Numbered from the stretch's first letter, positions 26,856 through 37,043 are shown. The stretch is DNA of 64,000 nucleotides from Kiloniella sp. EL199 (GCF_900313065.1 NZ_OMPU01000004.1:261474-325473); one strand, 5' to 3'. The notes: generated by a model from the letters alone, not told the origin. Program-made: numbers and translations.

Positions 26856-27653
26856 TTAAATTTCACAACTCATACCAAAGGTACGTTTCACAATATTCAA
26901 TCGCGTTTCTATCACGTCATAATCACGCTCTTTTAAAGGGGAAAAACCTATAAGTAACAGGGCTTCACGTGTCTCTTCATCAAGGGAAACCATTGCATCA
27001 ACAACAGCCATATGAAGTTGATCAATCTCTTTTCGAGAACGTCGTGCCGTGATAAAAGGGAGCGTTGGCGTTGGTTCGCTTGTGGCTATAACTTTTAGTT
27101 TTTGTGCCGCGGGTTCATGACGCAAAGCCAGTTCCCAACTGAGCGCATCAATCGATGCAAAGTCTGCACGGCCTGCTGCCACGGTCTGAATAGATGCCCG
27201 ATGACTACCACTTTCGAAAGAAGATCGAAAATCCTTGGTATTTCCGATGTGGCTTAAAGTAAATAAAAGGGCCGCATAACCAGATTGAGATCTTTTATCA
27301 TTATAGGTAAAGGTCAACCCTTTTAAGTCATCCAATGTATCTATCGACGTATCTTGATGAACAACAATGACGCTAAAATAAGAACCTGCCCCGCAGTTTA
27401 TGCCATAAGCAGGTGTTCCCACTAAAGACACCTTGTCTTTCAGTACCGTTTTAAAAGGCAAACCACAGGTTTGGGATAGAAGCAAATTATCACCTAACCA
27501 CTGATCCATAGTCGCAATTGTCCTATTCAGAGCTGTGGGAGCAATAAATCCTTGATCAGCAAGGCTTGTACGAAGCTCTTTAAAAAATCGATCATTATAA
27601 ATTTGAACTTCTGGCCAGTCATACATGGGAAGAGAGACAATGGCTTCACTCAT
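26856..27653 (-). CDS. PhnD-like substrate-binding protein without signal peptide
   Basis: A 265-residue periplasmic-binding-protein-type fold of the phosphonate/PhnD group. Telling stretches are VSLPMYDWPEVQ, GTPAYGINCGAGSYFSV, TLDDLKGLTFTYNDKRSQSGY and ADFASIDALSW. The N-terminus is hydrophilic and lacks a signal peptide, and no permease or ATPase lies beside it, so it is probably a cytoplasmic ligand-binding or sensor protein rather than a transporter part. It begins 4 bases after the desaturase-type gene and precedes the MttB-family gene, so all three are likely one transcript. Confidence 0.8.
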   Translation of the reverse strand: MSEAIVSLPMYDWPEVQIYNDRFFKELRTSLADQGFIAPTALNRTIATMDQWLGDNLLLSQTCGLPFKTVLKDKVSLVGTPAYGINCGAGSYFSVIVVHQDTSIDTLDDLKGLTFTYNDKRSQSGYAALLFTLSHIGNTKDFRSSFESGSHRASIQTVAAGRADFASIDALSWELALRHEPAAQKLKVIATSEPTPTLPFITARRSRKEIDQLHMAVVDAMVSLDEETREALLLIGFSPLKERDYDVIETRLNIVKRTFGMSCEI

Positions 27654-27657
27654 CTCA

Positions 27658-28599
27658 TCAACCTTGATTTGCGTTTACTGTTTTAGAAGCTGATTTCGCT
27701 TTTCCAGCATTTGGCCTTTTTGGTGTGAAAGGATATGCCACAGGTTCTTTTTGTGAAAAGGTAAAAAGCTTAAATATTTCGGCGTAGTTTTTGAAGCTGT
27801 AACCTTTGTTCATTTCCAAAAAGCGCTGTCGATTTTTTTGAAAAATATCTGGTAATTTATACCAGGCAACAGTTGGATAAGCATGATGAACAACATGCAA
27901 GTTGTTGTTCAAAAACAGAAAGCTGAAAAAACCTTTATCTTCAACAATAACTGTTCTGGCCCGCATAGACTCATGAGCCTGGTGTTCTAAAAACGTACGA
28001 ACCATCAACAGAGAATAGGCAAAATAGCCGCAGATAAGATAAGCCCAGACAGGCATATCGCTTACAACATAAATAAAGGTGATAACCAATCCAGACATCA
28101 CAAAATGCATCAACCAAATTAAAATGGTCTTCTGCTCACCATTCTTATACTCGTATAAGGCGAAACCAATAACACTTAGGGTTGGCCCAATAAGCATCCG
28201 GCCAAACAATGAGTTATTAAAATTGAAAATCGTTTTTACCCACTCAGGACGCTTTTCCCAGATTTCCAATTCCTGATAGCCACTTTCGGGATCTTCGTAA
28301 GGGTCGCTTATACTAGCATTTTGATGGTGCTTGATATGGGTTTCTTTAAACCGGAGATAAGGAACCAAAAGCCCAATCGGCATTATAACGATTGCATCGT
28401 TTAACTTTTCTGACACAAAGGGATGACCATGAATACATTCATGCTGGAGAGAGGAATGCAAAGTAATCAGAGGAATAATGATAAGTATTTGTATACTTAA
28501 CGGTACACCAAAAGGATTGAGAAGCATTAATCCCCAAAAAAAATAGCAACATATAATTAGTAATACTGTCCGCCACTCAGCACTGTCACGTAGCCACAC
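27658..28599 (-). CDS. Membrane fatty-acid-desaturase-family di-iron protein
   Basis: A 313-residue integral membrane protein of the desaturase/hydroxylase family, with the three His boxes that hold a di-iron centre: QHECIHGHP, HIKHHQN and HVVHHAYP, between about four to five membrane helices. The GTG at 28599 is chosen because GGAGG lies 7 bases upstream; the frame extends 19 codons further. The family includes fatty-acid desaturases but also hydroxylases of small molecules. Because it sits in an operon with an MttB-family methyltransferase, oxygenation of an N-methylated compound is as plausible as lipid desaturation. Confidence 0.85.
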   Translation of the reverse strand: MWLRDSAEWRTVLLIICCYFFWGLMLLNPFGVPLSIQILIIIPLITLHSSLQHECIHGHPFVSEKLNDAIVIMPIGLLVPYLRFKETHIKHHQNASISDPYEDPESGYQELEIWEKRPEWVKTIFNFNNSLFGRMLIGPTLSVIGFALYEYKNGEQKTILIWLMHFVMSGLVITFIYVVSDMPVWAYLICGYFAYSLLMVRTFLEHQAHESMRARTVIVEDKGFFSFLFLNNNLHVVHHAYPTVAWYKLPDIFQKNRQRFLEMNKGYSFKNYAEIFKLFTFSQKEPVAYPFTPKRPNAGKAKSASKTVNANQG

Positions 28600-28716
28600 T
28601 TCAAAACCTCCGTTATTTAACTTAATAACGATGCGGCAGAAAAAGACTATCGACAATAATACAATTCAACCATTATAATAATAATTAGATGATAATCGTT
28701 CATTTTGTAACTAAAA

Positions 28717-29604
28717 ATGGATAATGATGTGAACTCACAACAATCTAATTTAAATAGTTCTGACAAACGGGATGTAGCCCATATTTTTCGTGAACGAATG
28801 GCACTACTAATTTCGCAGAGCGGCAACAATCTAAGTCAGTTCTCCAAATCAATTGGTATAGACCGTTCCGCCTTGAGCCAGTTTCTGGCGCCAGATTCAA
28901 CCAGGCTTCCAAGAGCAGAGACTTTGTGTGCGATTTCAAGAGCCTGTGGGGTTTCTTTAGACTGGCTTATGGGCTTGATTGCAAATGATGGACACAGTGA
29001 CGATATCGTCCCGTCCATCGAAATCATGCAAATGAATGAAGAAGAAGCAACGCGTAAGCTGGAAGAATGGCACAGGGAAGCCATTGGTTACAAAATCAGG
29101 TACGTCCCCAATACACTACCAGATACCATGAGGATCGACGAAGTCAGCAAATTTGAATTTAAGTATAATCATCTTTTTATTCGTAAGGCCCAGGATCAAC
29201 AAGCAAAGCAACACCTTATTAAAACTGCGAAGCCAGACACAGATATGGAAGTCTGTATGCCTTTACAAACCCTGGAGTTATTCGCGAAAGGGGAAGGTGT
29301 GTGGAATGAACTGTCAATAGATGTGCGAAGAAAACAATTGGAACACATGTTGAAACTTGTTGGCGAATTTTACCCAACTTTCCGCTTGTTTTTCTTTGAT
29401 CAACAAGCGGTTTATTCCGCCCCCTACACTCTCTTCGGGCCTTTGCGCGCGGCAGTTTATCTGGGAAATATGTATCTGCTGGTAAACTCTGTGGATCACA
29501 TCAAAGCGCTGACTCAACACTTCGATAGATTAATTCGCCTAGCTACAATTGGACCCGACAAAGCGGAAGAGCAAATTAAAAAATTTATTAACGAAATAAA
29601 ATAA
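28717..29604 (+). CDS. XRE-family regulator with unknown C-terminal domain
   Basis: A 295-residue regulator with an XRE helix-turn-helix at about residues 28-90 (NNLSQFSKSIGIDRSALSQFL). A C-terminal domain of about 200 residues, probably ligand-binding (MPLQTLELFAKGEG, FPTFRLFFFD-like region, YTLFGPLRAAVYLG), is not recognised. It is divergent from the desaturase-type gene and is the natural regulator of that operon. Confidence 0.85.
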   Translation: MDNDVNSQQSNLNSSDKRDVAHIFRERMALLISQSGNNLSQFSKSIGIDRSALSQFLAPDSTRLPRAETLCAISRACGVSLDWLMGLIANDGHSDDIVPSIEIMQMNEEEATRKLEEWHREAIGYKIRYVPNTLPDTMRIDEVSKFEFKYNHLFIRKAQDQQAKQHLIKTAKPDTDMEVCMPLQTLELFAKGEGVWNELSIDVRRKQLEHMLKLVGEFYPTFRLFFFDQQAVYSAPYTLFGPLRAAVYLGNMYLLVNSVDHIKALTQHFDRLIRLATIGPDKAEEQIKKFINEIK

Positions 29605-29984
29605 CGTTATCCCTTTATTCAAATAGCGACACTTGCTAGAGTCGCTATCAAGCAACAAAATGTCGCTCAAAGTCACGACCTTGAGTGCCATACGGTTAAG
29701 AAAAATAGTAGGGAGATAAAAGCGTTCAAAAAACAACAATCTAATGCAGCAATAACAATGAGCAGAATAACAATAAAACGCTCCATGCCTGCTTGGATGT
29801 AATTGGCGTGCATATTGTAGCTGATCATCATAAATTCGCACTATTGATGTTTATGCACAAAAACACGATGATTTATATGTTTTTTGATCGCAACGGTTTG
29901 ACAAAAAAAACGATACAATAAACACTTAAGAAAATAACAACAAAAACAAACAGATAAAAATACGCAACCGGGAGGCACTATTAA
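29605..29984. other. Intergenic region upstream of the peptide ABC operon
   Basis: AT-rich DNA that should hold the promoter of the binding-protein gene at 29985. It contains the hairpin at 29623-29648. A minus-strand frame at 29673-29831 could encode a 52-residue hydrophobic peptide, but it has no ribosome site and I do not call it a gene. Confidence 0.5.
29623..29648 (+). terminator. Hairpin after the XRE gene
   Basis: ATAGCGAC pairs with GTCGCTAT across a 10-base loop, 19 bases after the XRE stop. There is no T-run behind it, so it is only a probable terminator. Confidence 0.45.
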
Positions 29985-31637
29985 ATGAAATTCTTTAGAC
30001 GTAATGGCAAGCCAATGCCATCTCATACAGTCAAAATGGCCGAAGAAGCAAAATCCGGCACTATGGACCGCCGAGAGTTCCTTGCTATTGCCAGCGTTTT
30101 TGGCGCAACGGCTGCTACCGCGTACGGTATGCTTGGTATGGTCGCACCATCCAAGGCAATTGCTGCTGAAGGTAAAAAAGGTGGTATCCTGAAAGTATCA
30201 ACCAGTGTACGTGAGCTCAAAGACCCGCGCACATTTGACTGGTCTGAAATGGGTAACCTCGCGCGCCAATTCTTAGAACCGCTTGTCCGTTATAACCGCG
30301 ACTTTACTTTCGAAGGGCGTCTTCTTGAAGGCTGGGAAATCAACGATGATGCGACTGTATATAACCTGAAAGTCCGTAAGGGTGTTAAGTGGAATAATGG
30401 TGATGATTTCAATGCCGACGATGTGATATTTAATATGACGCGCTGGTGTGACAAGGCTGTAGAAGGTAACTCTATGGCTGGTCGAATGGCGACCCTTATC
30501 GACGAAAAAACAGGCAAAGCCATCGAAGGCGCGATTGAAAAGGTAGATGACCACACCGTACGATTAAACTTGCCTAAATCCGACATCACTATCATTCCGG
30601 GAATGAGCGATTATCCGGCCCTTATCGTACACCGTGATTACGAAAAAATGGGTAGCGATCTACCATCTAATCCAATTGGTACAGGCCCGTTTGAACTGGA
30701 ATCATACGAAGTTGGCACTTCTGCGTCCGTTAAACGCCGCACGAATGGCAAATGGTGGGACGGCGACGTTTATCTGGATGGTGTCGAGTTTATTGATTAC
30801 GGAACGGATCCTTCTGCCGAAGTTGCTGCGTTTGAATCTGGTGAAATCCATACAAACTACCAAACAACCGCTGACTTTATCGAAATTATGGATAGCCTTG
30901 GCCTAACCAGATCAGAAGTTGTCACATCAGCAACTGTTGTTCTTAGAACCAATGCAACCCACAAACCATATGATGATCAGCGTGTTCGTAAAGCCTTGCA
31001 GATGGCTGTGGATAACGAGACGGTTCTTCAACTTGGATATGGCGGCGCAGGTACTGTTGCCGAAAACCACCATGTGGCGCCTCTTCATCCTGAATATTAT
31101 GAACTTCCAAAACAAGAACGGGATATTGAAGGCGCTCAGAAGTTAATGGCAGAAGCTGGTCAGAGTGAATACGAGCACGAACTCATCTCAATTGATGATG
31201 ATTACCGCAAAAATACTGCCGATGCAGTTGCGGCTCAAATTCGTGAAGCAGGATTCAAAGTAAAACGTACTGTCTTGCCGGGATCAACTTTCTGGAACGA
31301 CTGGACCAAGTATCCTTTCTCTATCACCAACTGGAATATGCGCCCTCTGGGTGTACAAATTTTAGCACTTGCTTACAGATCAGGTGAAGCCTGGAATGAA
31401 ACTGCGCACAGCAACCCTGATTTTGATGCAAAGATGAAACAGGCTCTTGCAATCGCAGATGCTGATAAACGTCGGGAAATCATGAAAGATCTGGAACAAA
31501 TTCTACAAGATTCCGGACATATCATTCAGCCATACTGGCGTTACCTGTTTAACCATTCAACACATAACGTTCGTAATCACGGTATGCACCCGCTTTTCGA
31601 ATTTCATTTCGAAAAGGTTTGGCTCGACGACGCCTAG
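29985..31637 (+). CDS. ABC transporter substrate-binding protein, peptide/opine type, Tat-exported
   Basis: A 550-residue family 5 solute-binding protein (DppA/OppA type). The N-terminus has a twin-arginine signal ([15 protein letters not shown]) followed by a hydrophobic stretch and a likely cleavage after AKAIAA-type residues (SKAIAAEG). Binding-protein marks include [19 protein letters not shown] and [20 protein letters not shown] precedes the ATG. The permeases and ATPase follow directly. Ligands of this family include peptides, opines and amino-acid conjugates; the neighbouring amine oxidoreductase suggests an N-substituted amino acid. Confidence 0.92.
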   Translation: MKFFRRNGKPMPSHTVKMAEEAKSGTMDRREFLAIASVFGATAATAYGMLGMVAPSKAIAAEGKKGGILKVSTSVRELKDPRTFDWSEMGNLARQFLEPLVRYNRDFTFEGRLLEGWEINDDATVYNLKVRKGVKWNNGDDFNADDVIFNMTRWCDKAVEGNSMAGRMATLIDEKTGKAIEGAIEKVDDHTVRLNLPKSDITIIPGMSDYPALIVHRDYEKMGSDLPSNPIGTGPFELESYEVGTSASVKRRTNGKWWDGDVYLDGVEFIDYGTDPSAEVAAFESGEIHTNYQTTADFIEIMDSLGLTRSEVVTSATVVLRTNATHKPYDDQRVRKALQMAVDNETVLQLGYGGAGTVAENHHVAPLHPEYYELPKQERDIEGAQKLMAEAGQSEYEHELISIDDDYRKNTADAVAAQIREAGFKVKRTVLPGSTFWNDWTKYPFSITNWNMRPLGVQILALAYRSGEAWNETAHSNPDFDAKMKQALAIADADKRREIMKDLEQILQDSGHIIQPYWRYLFNHSTHNVRNHGMHPLFEFHFEKVWLDDA

Positions 31638-31652
31638 TTGTTTTGTTGGAAC

Positions 31653-31688
31653 AATCACAGGAGTTTCATGACCGAAACTCCTGTGATT
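31653..31688 (+). promoter_or_regulatory. Intercistronic hairpin after the binding-protein gene
   Basis: A perfect 15-bp stem (31653-31667 with 31674-31688) and a 6-base loop lie 16 bases after the binding-protein stop. No T-run follows. Such hairpins usually protect the binding-protein mRNA and lower expression of the permease genes that follow. Confidence 0.7.
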
Positions 31689-31732
31689 TACCCAAAAACA
31701 CTGGGATTTAGCGTCAGACCAACGGGGCCAAT

Positions 31733-32770
31733 ATGTTCACATTTTTCTTAAAACGCTTGGGCGTCATGGCTTTGACCATGTTATGCTTGACGATTGTTGT
31801 TTTTTCACTGGTCAATCTGGATCCAAACCTTCGAAAGCTTTCTATTTCGCAAACAAATATGAGAGCAACAGATGTTGAGATTGAATCCTGGCTGGTTAAT
31901 AACGGTTACAGAGATCCCTTTCTTGAACGTTATGGATCTTGGCTAGGGCTCTGGCCCAGACAACCTAATATTGATCAAAAAACAGGCGAAGCCGTCTCAC
32001 GTTTTAAGTATTGTGACGACCCGACAGTTCCTACCTTTTCCGGAGTTTTCCAAGGCGATTTTGGGTGCTCAACCAAATTTAAGAAAAAAGTCGCAGATAA
32101 ACTGGTCCCTGCCCTGCAATCAACAGGTTGGTTAATGTTTTGGGTCATGGCTGTCATGATCCCTTCTGCTTTGCTGATAGGTATTCTTGCCGGTATGCGC
32201 GAAGGTTCGCGCACGGACCGTAGCTTGTCCATTGTGTCCATTACATCCACGGCAACACCTGAATACGTGTCAGGCATATTTTTCACTGTAATTTTTGCTT
32301 CCTGGCTTGGGTGGTTAAACGGCTCCGCCGCAACAGCAACTTCCAAAGGCATTACTTTTTACAACTTTGCCCTTCCCGTAATGACGATGGCCATTTACGG
32401 CATGGGTTATATCGCCCGCATGACACGTGCCTCTATGGTAGAGGTTATGACGGCACAGTATATCCGGACTGCTCGCCTCAAAGGTATGGGCTTTTACGCC
32501 GTCATCATCAAACACGCCCTGCGCAATGCACTTATCGCACCCTTTACCGTTATCATGCTTCAATTTCCATGGCTGCTGACTGGTGTTGTGATTGTTGAGA
32601 TCATGTTCAGGTATCAGGGTTTTGGTTTTACTCTCGTTCAAGCGGCCGGTAATAACGATATCGATCTCTTGTTGGCCTGTTCACTTGTTTCTGTGGTTGT
32701 CGTGCTGGTTACCCAGCTCATATCAGATGTAGGCTACGCCTATCTCAACCCTCGAATTCGTGTGAAATAA
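31733..32770 (+). CDS. ABC transporter permease (DppB type)
   Basis: A 345-residue inner-membrane permease with about six helices and the ATPase-contact loop (RTARLKGMGFYAVIIKHALRNAL region, near 250-270). An insert of about 80 residues between helices 1 and 2 (LDPNLRKLSISQ through GDFGCSTKF) holds two Cys residues that could form a periplasmic disulfide. It pairs with the permease gene that follows. Confidence 0.92.
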   Translation: MFTFFLKRLGVMALTMLCLTIVVFSLVNLDPNLRKLSISQTNMRATDVEIESWLVNNGYRDPFLERYGSWLGLWPRQPNIDQKTGEAVSRFKYCDDPTVPTFSGVFQGDFGCSTKFKKKVADKLVPALQSTGWLMFWVMAVMIPSALLIGILAGMREGSRTDRSLSIVSITSTATPEYVSGIFFTVIFASWLGWLNGSAATATSKGITFYNFALPVMTMAIYGMGYIARMTRASMVEVMTAQYIRTARLKGMGFYAVIIKHALRNALIAPFTVIMLQFPWLLTGVVIVEIMFRYQGFGFTLVQAAGNNDIDLLLACSLVSVVVVLVTQLISDVGYAYLNPRIRVK

Positions 32771-32780
32771 GGGGGCTGAC

Positions 32781-33932
32781 ATGGAATTCTTATCAACATT
32801 CGACATTATTACGACAACACTCATCCAGTTATGGCCAACATGGCTTGCGCTTATCATATTGGTCGCTGCAAGTTTTGCCTTTCAAAATCAACTCGGTCTA
32901 TACGGCAGGTTATTTGACAGTGGGGTTGGTATCGTCGGCGTTCTCATCGTCGCGTTTTGGATTTTCACGGCGATCTTTGCGAATATCATTGCCCCCTTTG
33001 ATCCGCTTGAACAAATTGTGGTCATGAAAAACAAACTCCCCGGTGCGATAGAACCGGGAAGTGGGGAAGCCTTTCTGTTTGGCGGAGACAAGCTTGCACG
33101 AGATGTATTCAGTCGTGTTGTTTATGGCAGCCAGATTGTTTTAATTATCGCCCCTGCCGCAACAATTTTTGCTTTGATGGTTGGCATTTCCCTCGGACTA
33201 CCTGCGGGATATTACGGCGGAAAGACAGATACGGTTCTGTCATTTCTTGCAAATCTGGTTCTGGCTTTCCCTGTTATATTGCTCTTCTATCTTTTGGTTA
33301 CACCGGGAATTACAGAGACACCAATTCCTTACGCTATGGCAGGGTTGTTCTTTCTTTTTCCCATCGTCTTTTTTGTGGCCCTGTTCTATTCACGGTACAA
33401 AAAAAGAACCGAAGTTTTATGGATACAGTTGGCGATCACCCTGATCCTCGGTGGCTGGATCTATGCCGGACTTGTTTTTAATGCTGATCCACTTGGCATC
33501 ATTTCCATTGATCCGAACGAGCTTAATATTTTTGTCGCTGTGGTCTTCGCAACCAGTCCGGCTGTATTCCGAATAGTTCGTGGTTTGGTCATGGATATCA
33601 AAACCCGAGACTATATCGCAGCGGCACAAACAAGGGGTGAAACACCATGGTATATAATGCTTTGGGAAATCCTCCCCAATGCCAGAGGGCCTTTGATTGT
33701 TGATGCCTGTTTACGTATTGGTTACACGACCATTCTCCTCGGCACCCTAGGCTATTTCGGATTGGGTATGGCGCCTGAGAGTCCCGATTGGGGCACAGCG
33801 ATTAAAGAAGGCTCGCGCCTGCTTCGCCTTTATGTACACCCTGCACTCTTTCCTGCTGCGGCTCTGATGTCGTTTGTTCTTGGCTTGAACCTATTGGCTG
33901 ATTCACTCCGTGAAGAGTCCCTGAAAGACTAA
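32781..33932 (+). CDS. ABC transporter permease (DppC type)
   Basis: A 383-residue permease, longer than the usual 280-310 residues because of extra hydrophobic segments at the N-terminus and around residues 175-245. The DppC-like N-terminal portion (PFDPLEQ) and the ATPase-contact loop (AAQTRGETPWYIMLWEILPNARGPL region) are clear. GGGGGC precedes the ATG, 10 bases after the previous stop. Confidence 0.92.
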   Translation: MEFLSTFDIITTTLIQLWPTWLALIILVAASFAFQNQLGLYGRLFDSGVGIVGVLIVAFWIFTAIFANIIAPFDPLEQIVVMKNKLPGAIEPGSGEAFLFGGDKLARDVFSRVVYGSQIVLIIAPAATIFALMVGISLGLPAGYYGGKTDTVLSFLANLVLAFPVILLFYLLVTPGITETPIPYAMAGLFFLFPIVFFVALFYSRYKKRTEVLWIQLAITLILGGWIYAGLVFNADPLGIISIDPNELNIFVAVVFATSPAVFRIVRGLVMDIKTRDYIAAAQTRGETPWYIMLWEILPNARGPLIVDACLRIGYTTILLGTLGYFGLGMAPESPDWGTAIKEGSRLLRLYVHPALFPAAALMSFVLGLNLLADSLREESLKD

Positions 33933-33955
33933 AGGAAGGATTAAGGGAGATGACA

Positions 33956-36052
33956 ATGACTGAAGACACACCAATTCTTGAAATTAAGAACCTTTCTATA
34001 TCCTTCTTTGTCCGTACGGGTGAAATTCCAGCGGTTATGGATTTCTCTTGCAAGGTAATGCCCGGCGAAGCCATGGGACTGGTGGGTGAATCAGGCTGTG
34101 GAAAATCTACTGTCGCCTTGGGGATCATGCGGGATCTTTCCAATATCGGTAAGATTACTGAAGGTACGATTAAATTCATGGGCAAGGACATGGGTGAAAT
34201 GTCCGAGGCTGAATTGCAAGACATTCGTGGATCAAAGATCTCGATGGTTTATCAAGAGCCAATGGCCAGCCTTAACCCCGCCATGAAAATCGGAAAACAG
34301 CTTATGGAAGTTCCGATTATTCATGAAAAGGTTTCAAAGGATGCTGCCTACGCACGATCATTGGAAATGCTGGAAGCTGTCAAACTACCTGATCCGGAAC
34401 GCATGATGCGCTCTTACCCGCATCAGTTATCTGGTGGGCAACAACAACGTATTGTCATTGCAATGGCCTTGCTTTCAAAACCAAAGTTACTTCTTCTTGA
34501 TGAACCAACAACAGCTTTGGATGTCACCGTAGAAGCAGGTATCATTGATTTGGTTAAAGATCTGGGAAAACGGTTTGGAACCTCCATTCTCTTTATATCT
34601 CATAATCTGGGACTGATTTTGGAGACTTGTGACCGCATCACAATTATGTATTCAGGTGAGGCCGTCGAAAGCGGCACCGTAAACGATGTCTTTGATCGTA
34701 TGCAGCACCCCTATACCCAAGGACTTTTCCGATCAATTCCTCTGCCTGGTGCAGATAAAAACACCCACCCTCTTGTGGCTATTCCCGGGCAATTACCACT
34801 ACCGAATCAACGTCCGCACGGCTGTAATTTCGGGCCTCGCTGCCATCACTATGTCGAAGAGGTATGTAATGCGGGCCACATAAATATGATGCCCGTGGCC
34901 AATGAAGAAGGGCATACAAGCCGCTGTTTACGGTTTGAGGAAATCGACTGGAAAGCATTACCGGAAAACTCACAACAACATGAAGCGATTCAACCCGGCC
35001 GTGAAGTCCTTAAAGTTGAGAACCTGAAAAAATACTACCATGTAGCCGCAAATGCTATATTCGGTGGATCTGATACACGTACAGTCAAAGCCAACGAAAC
35101 CTTGTCTTTTACAGCTAGAGAGTCCGAAACAACAGCCATCGTTGGAGAATCAGGTTGTGGTAAATCAACTCTTGCGAAAGTTCTATTAGGGCTGGAAACA
35201 GCGACAGACGGAACCGTCACGATTGATGGCCTGAATATAGAAGCAGTTGAAGTTGATAATCGTACGCCAGAAACCATTGCTTCCCTTCAAATGGTTTTCC
35301 AAAACCCGTTCGATACCCTGAACCCAAGCCATTCAATCGGATCACAAATTATCCGGACCCTTGAAAAATTTAACATCGGCGCCAATCAGAAAGAACGCGA
35401 AAGCCGTATGCTCGAGCTACTTGATCTGGTCAAGCTACCCAGAGCATTTGCGTCGCGTATGCCGCGACAACTTTCCGGCGGGCAAAAACAGCGTATCGGC
35501 GTTGCACGCTGTTTTGCCGGGCATCCCAAAATAGTTGTTGCAGATGAGCCTGTCTCTGCACTGGATGTTTCTGTTCAAGCTGCTGTTACAGAACTTCTTA
35601 TGGATATCCAACGAGAAGCAAAAACAACGATGTTATTTATTTCGCATGATCTCTCTGTTGTGCGATACATAGCAGACCGTGTGATCGTTATGTATCTGGG
35701 TCATATCGTCGAACAAGGAACGACAGATCAAATCTTTGCGCCGCCTTATCATCCCTATACCGAAGCCCTTCTCTCGGCTATTCCGATTGCGGATACATCA
35801 GTTGAGAAAAAACACATCGTACTTGATGGAGACATTCCTTCGGCGATGAGGCCGCCTTCTGGCTGCCCATTCCATACCCGGTGCCCACATGTTTCCGAAG
35901 TTCCGGGCGATCTCTGCGCCAAAGAAGTGCCCGAAATCAAAAATCTGAGCGACGGACATCAAATAAAATGTCATCTCGCTAATGATATTCTCGAACGCAT
36001 GGAACCAGTCATCAGTTTTGACAAAAGGGAAAAAGACCATACGGCAGCCTAA
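33956..36052 (+). CDS. Fused ABC ATPase (DppD-DppF type)
   Basis: A 698-residue protein joining the two ATPase subunits of a peptide-type importer. Each half has a Walker A motif (GESGCGKST, twice), a signature (LSGGQQQR; LSGGQKQR), a Walker B (LLLLDEPTTALD; VVADEPVSALD) and the C-terminal oligopeptide-transporter Cys pattern (CNFGPRCHH; CPFHTRCPH). The second ATG at 33956 is chosen because AGGGAG is spaced properly for it; the first ATG, 6 bases earlier, abuts that site. Its 3' end overlaps the longest frame of the next gene. Confidence 0.92.
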   Translation: MTEDTPILEIKNLSISFFVRTGEIPAVMDFSCKVMPGEAMGLVGESGCGKSTVALGIMRDLSNIGKITEGTIKFMGKDMGEMSEAELQDIRGSKISMVYQEPMASLNPAMKIGKQLMEVPIIHEKVSKDAAYARSLEMLEAVKLPDPERMMRSYPHQLSGGQQQRIVIAMALLSKPKLLLLDEPTTALDVTVEAGIIDLVKDLGKRFGTSILFISHNLGLILETCDRITIMYSGEAVESGTVNDVFDRMQHPYTQGLFRSIPLPGADKNTHPLVAIPGQLPLPNQRPHGCNFGPRCHHYVEEVCNAGHINMMPVANEEGHTSRCLRFEEIDWKALPENSQQHEAIQPGREVLKVENLKKYYHVAANAIFGGSDTRTVKANETLSFTARESETTAIVGESGCGKSTLAKVLLGLETATDGTVTIDGLNIEAVEVDNRTPETIASLQMVFQNPFDTLNPSHSIGSQIIRTLEKFNIGANQKERESRMLELLDLVKLPRAFASRMPRQLSGGQKQRIGVARCFAGHPKIVVADEPVSALDVSVQAAVTELLMDIQREAKTTMLFISHDLSVVRYIADRVIVMYLGHIVEQGTTDQIFAPPYHPYTEALLSAIPIADTSVEKKHIVLDGDIPSAMRPPSGCPFHTRCPHVSEVPGDLCAKEVPEIKNLSDGHQIKCHLANDILERMEPVISFDKREKDHTAA

Positions 36053-37043
36053 CGCGTTTCAGAAAAGTGAGAGCCGTACTGAGGGCGATAGAGGATTATT
36101 ACCTGACAAAGGTTCATTTGTATTCTTGTTGCTTCCAAATTATTCCTTGCTTGCCCTCAGTTCAGCCGTAGAGGTTCTGCGCGCAGCCAACAGACTATCC
36201 AGATCAGAAATATATTCATGGCAACTCGTCTCTGCTGATGGCGGGTTATATCCGTCATCAGGGGGGCTGGCCCTACCAACAAAAACACTTGATAGGCCAA
36301 TAACTGATGTAACACATCTCGTGATTTGCGGTGGGGATGGCTCAGACAGCCTTAGGGATAACAAAACACTTTCTTTTGTTAGAGAGCACGCAAGGCACGC
36401 AAAGTTATCCGGCGCTATATCCGATGGCTCTTATCTCGCAGCTCGTGCCGGGTTGTTTAACGGATATAAATCAACAATCCACTGGCAGTGTTATGATGGC
36501 TATGTCGAGCAAAACCCGGATCTAGATATTACACGCCAAATTTATGAGATCGATAGAGACCGTTTTTCCTGTGCAGGTGGAAATGCAGCTTTTGATTTGT
36601 TTCTTCAACTTGTTGAACGGGACTATGGTCGCCACTTAAGTTTGGAAATTGCCGAAAATTTTGTTCATAGCGATATCCGGCCACAGGTAAGCCCTCAGCG
36701 CCTTAATCCGTCCTTCAAATTCGCAGCTTCAAGCCCGCGACTAAGTGGTGTAATCCAACATATGGAACAAAACCTTGAAGATCCCTTATCCTTACCAGAG
36801 CTTGCTAAACTTGTTGGCATTACGGCCCGACAAATGAATCGTATTTTCCAGCAATATGTGGGAGAAAGCCCCAGCAAATTTTATATAGGCCTTCGAGTAA
36901 GGCGCGCAGCTTACCTTTTACGGCAAACCACCCTTTCGATCAGTGAAATTGCAGTTGCGTGTGGATTTTCATCATCATCTCACTTGGCAAAACATTTCCA
37001 GAAAATATGGAGGATGTCTCCGCGGGAGTATCGAATATTTTAG
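35982..37043 (+). CDS. GlxA-family AraC regulator in the ABC operon
   Basis: A regulator of up to 353 residues with a DJ-1/PfpI-like domain (FVFLLLPNYSLLALSSAVEVL onward) and an AraC DNA-binding domain (LPELAKLVGITARQMNRIF, ACGFSSSSHLAKHF). The nucleophile elbow reads AISDGS, with Ser for Cys. The start is uncertain: the ATG at 35982 lies 71 bases inside the ATPase gene without a clear ribosome site, and about 40 residues precede the conserved domain; a TTG at 36018 is an alternative. It probably controls its own operon. Confidence 0.88.
   Translation: MIFSNAWNQSSVLTKGKKTIRQPNAFQKSESRTEGDRGLLPDKGSFVFLLLPNYSLLALSSAVEVLRAANRLSRSEIYSWQLVSADGGLYPSSGGLALPTKTLDRPITDVTHLVICGGDGSDSLRDNKTLSFVREHARHAKLSGAISDGSYLAARAGLFNGYKSTIHWQCYDGYVEQNPDLDITRQIYEIDRDRFSCAGGNAAFDLFLQLVERDYGRHLSLEIAENFVHSDIRPQVSPQRLNPSFKFAASSPRLSGVIQHMEQNLEDPLSLPELAKLVGITARQMNRIFQQYVGESPSKFYIGLRVRRAAYLLRQTTLSISEIAVACGFSSSSHLAKHFQKIWRMSPREYRIF

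Noticed and set aside
29673-29831. A 52-codon hydrophobic frame on the minus strand
   Set aside because: There is no Shine-Dalgarno sequence, and hydrophobic frames are common in AT-rich DNA.
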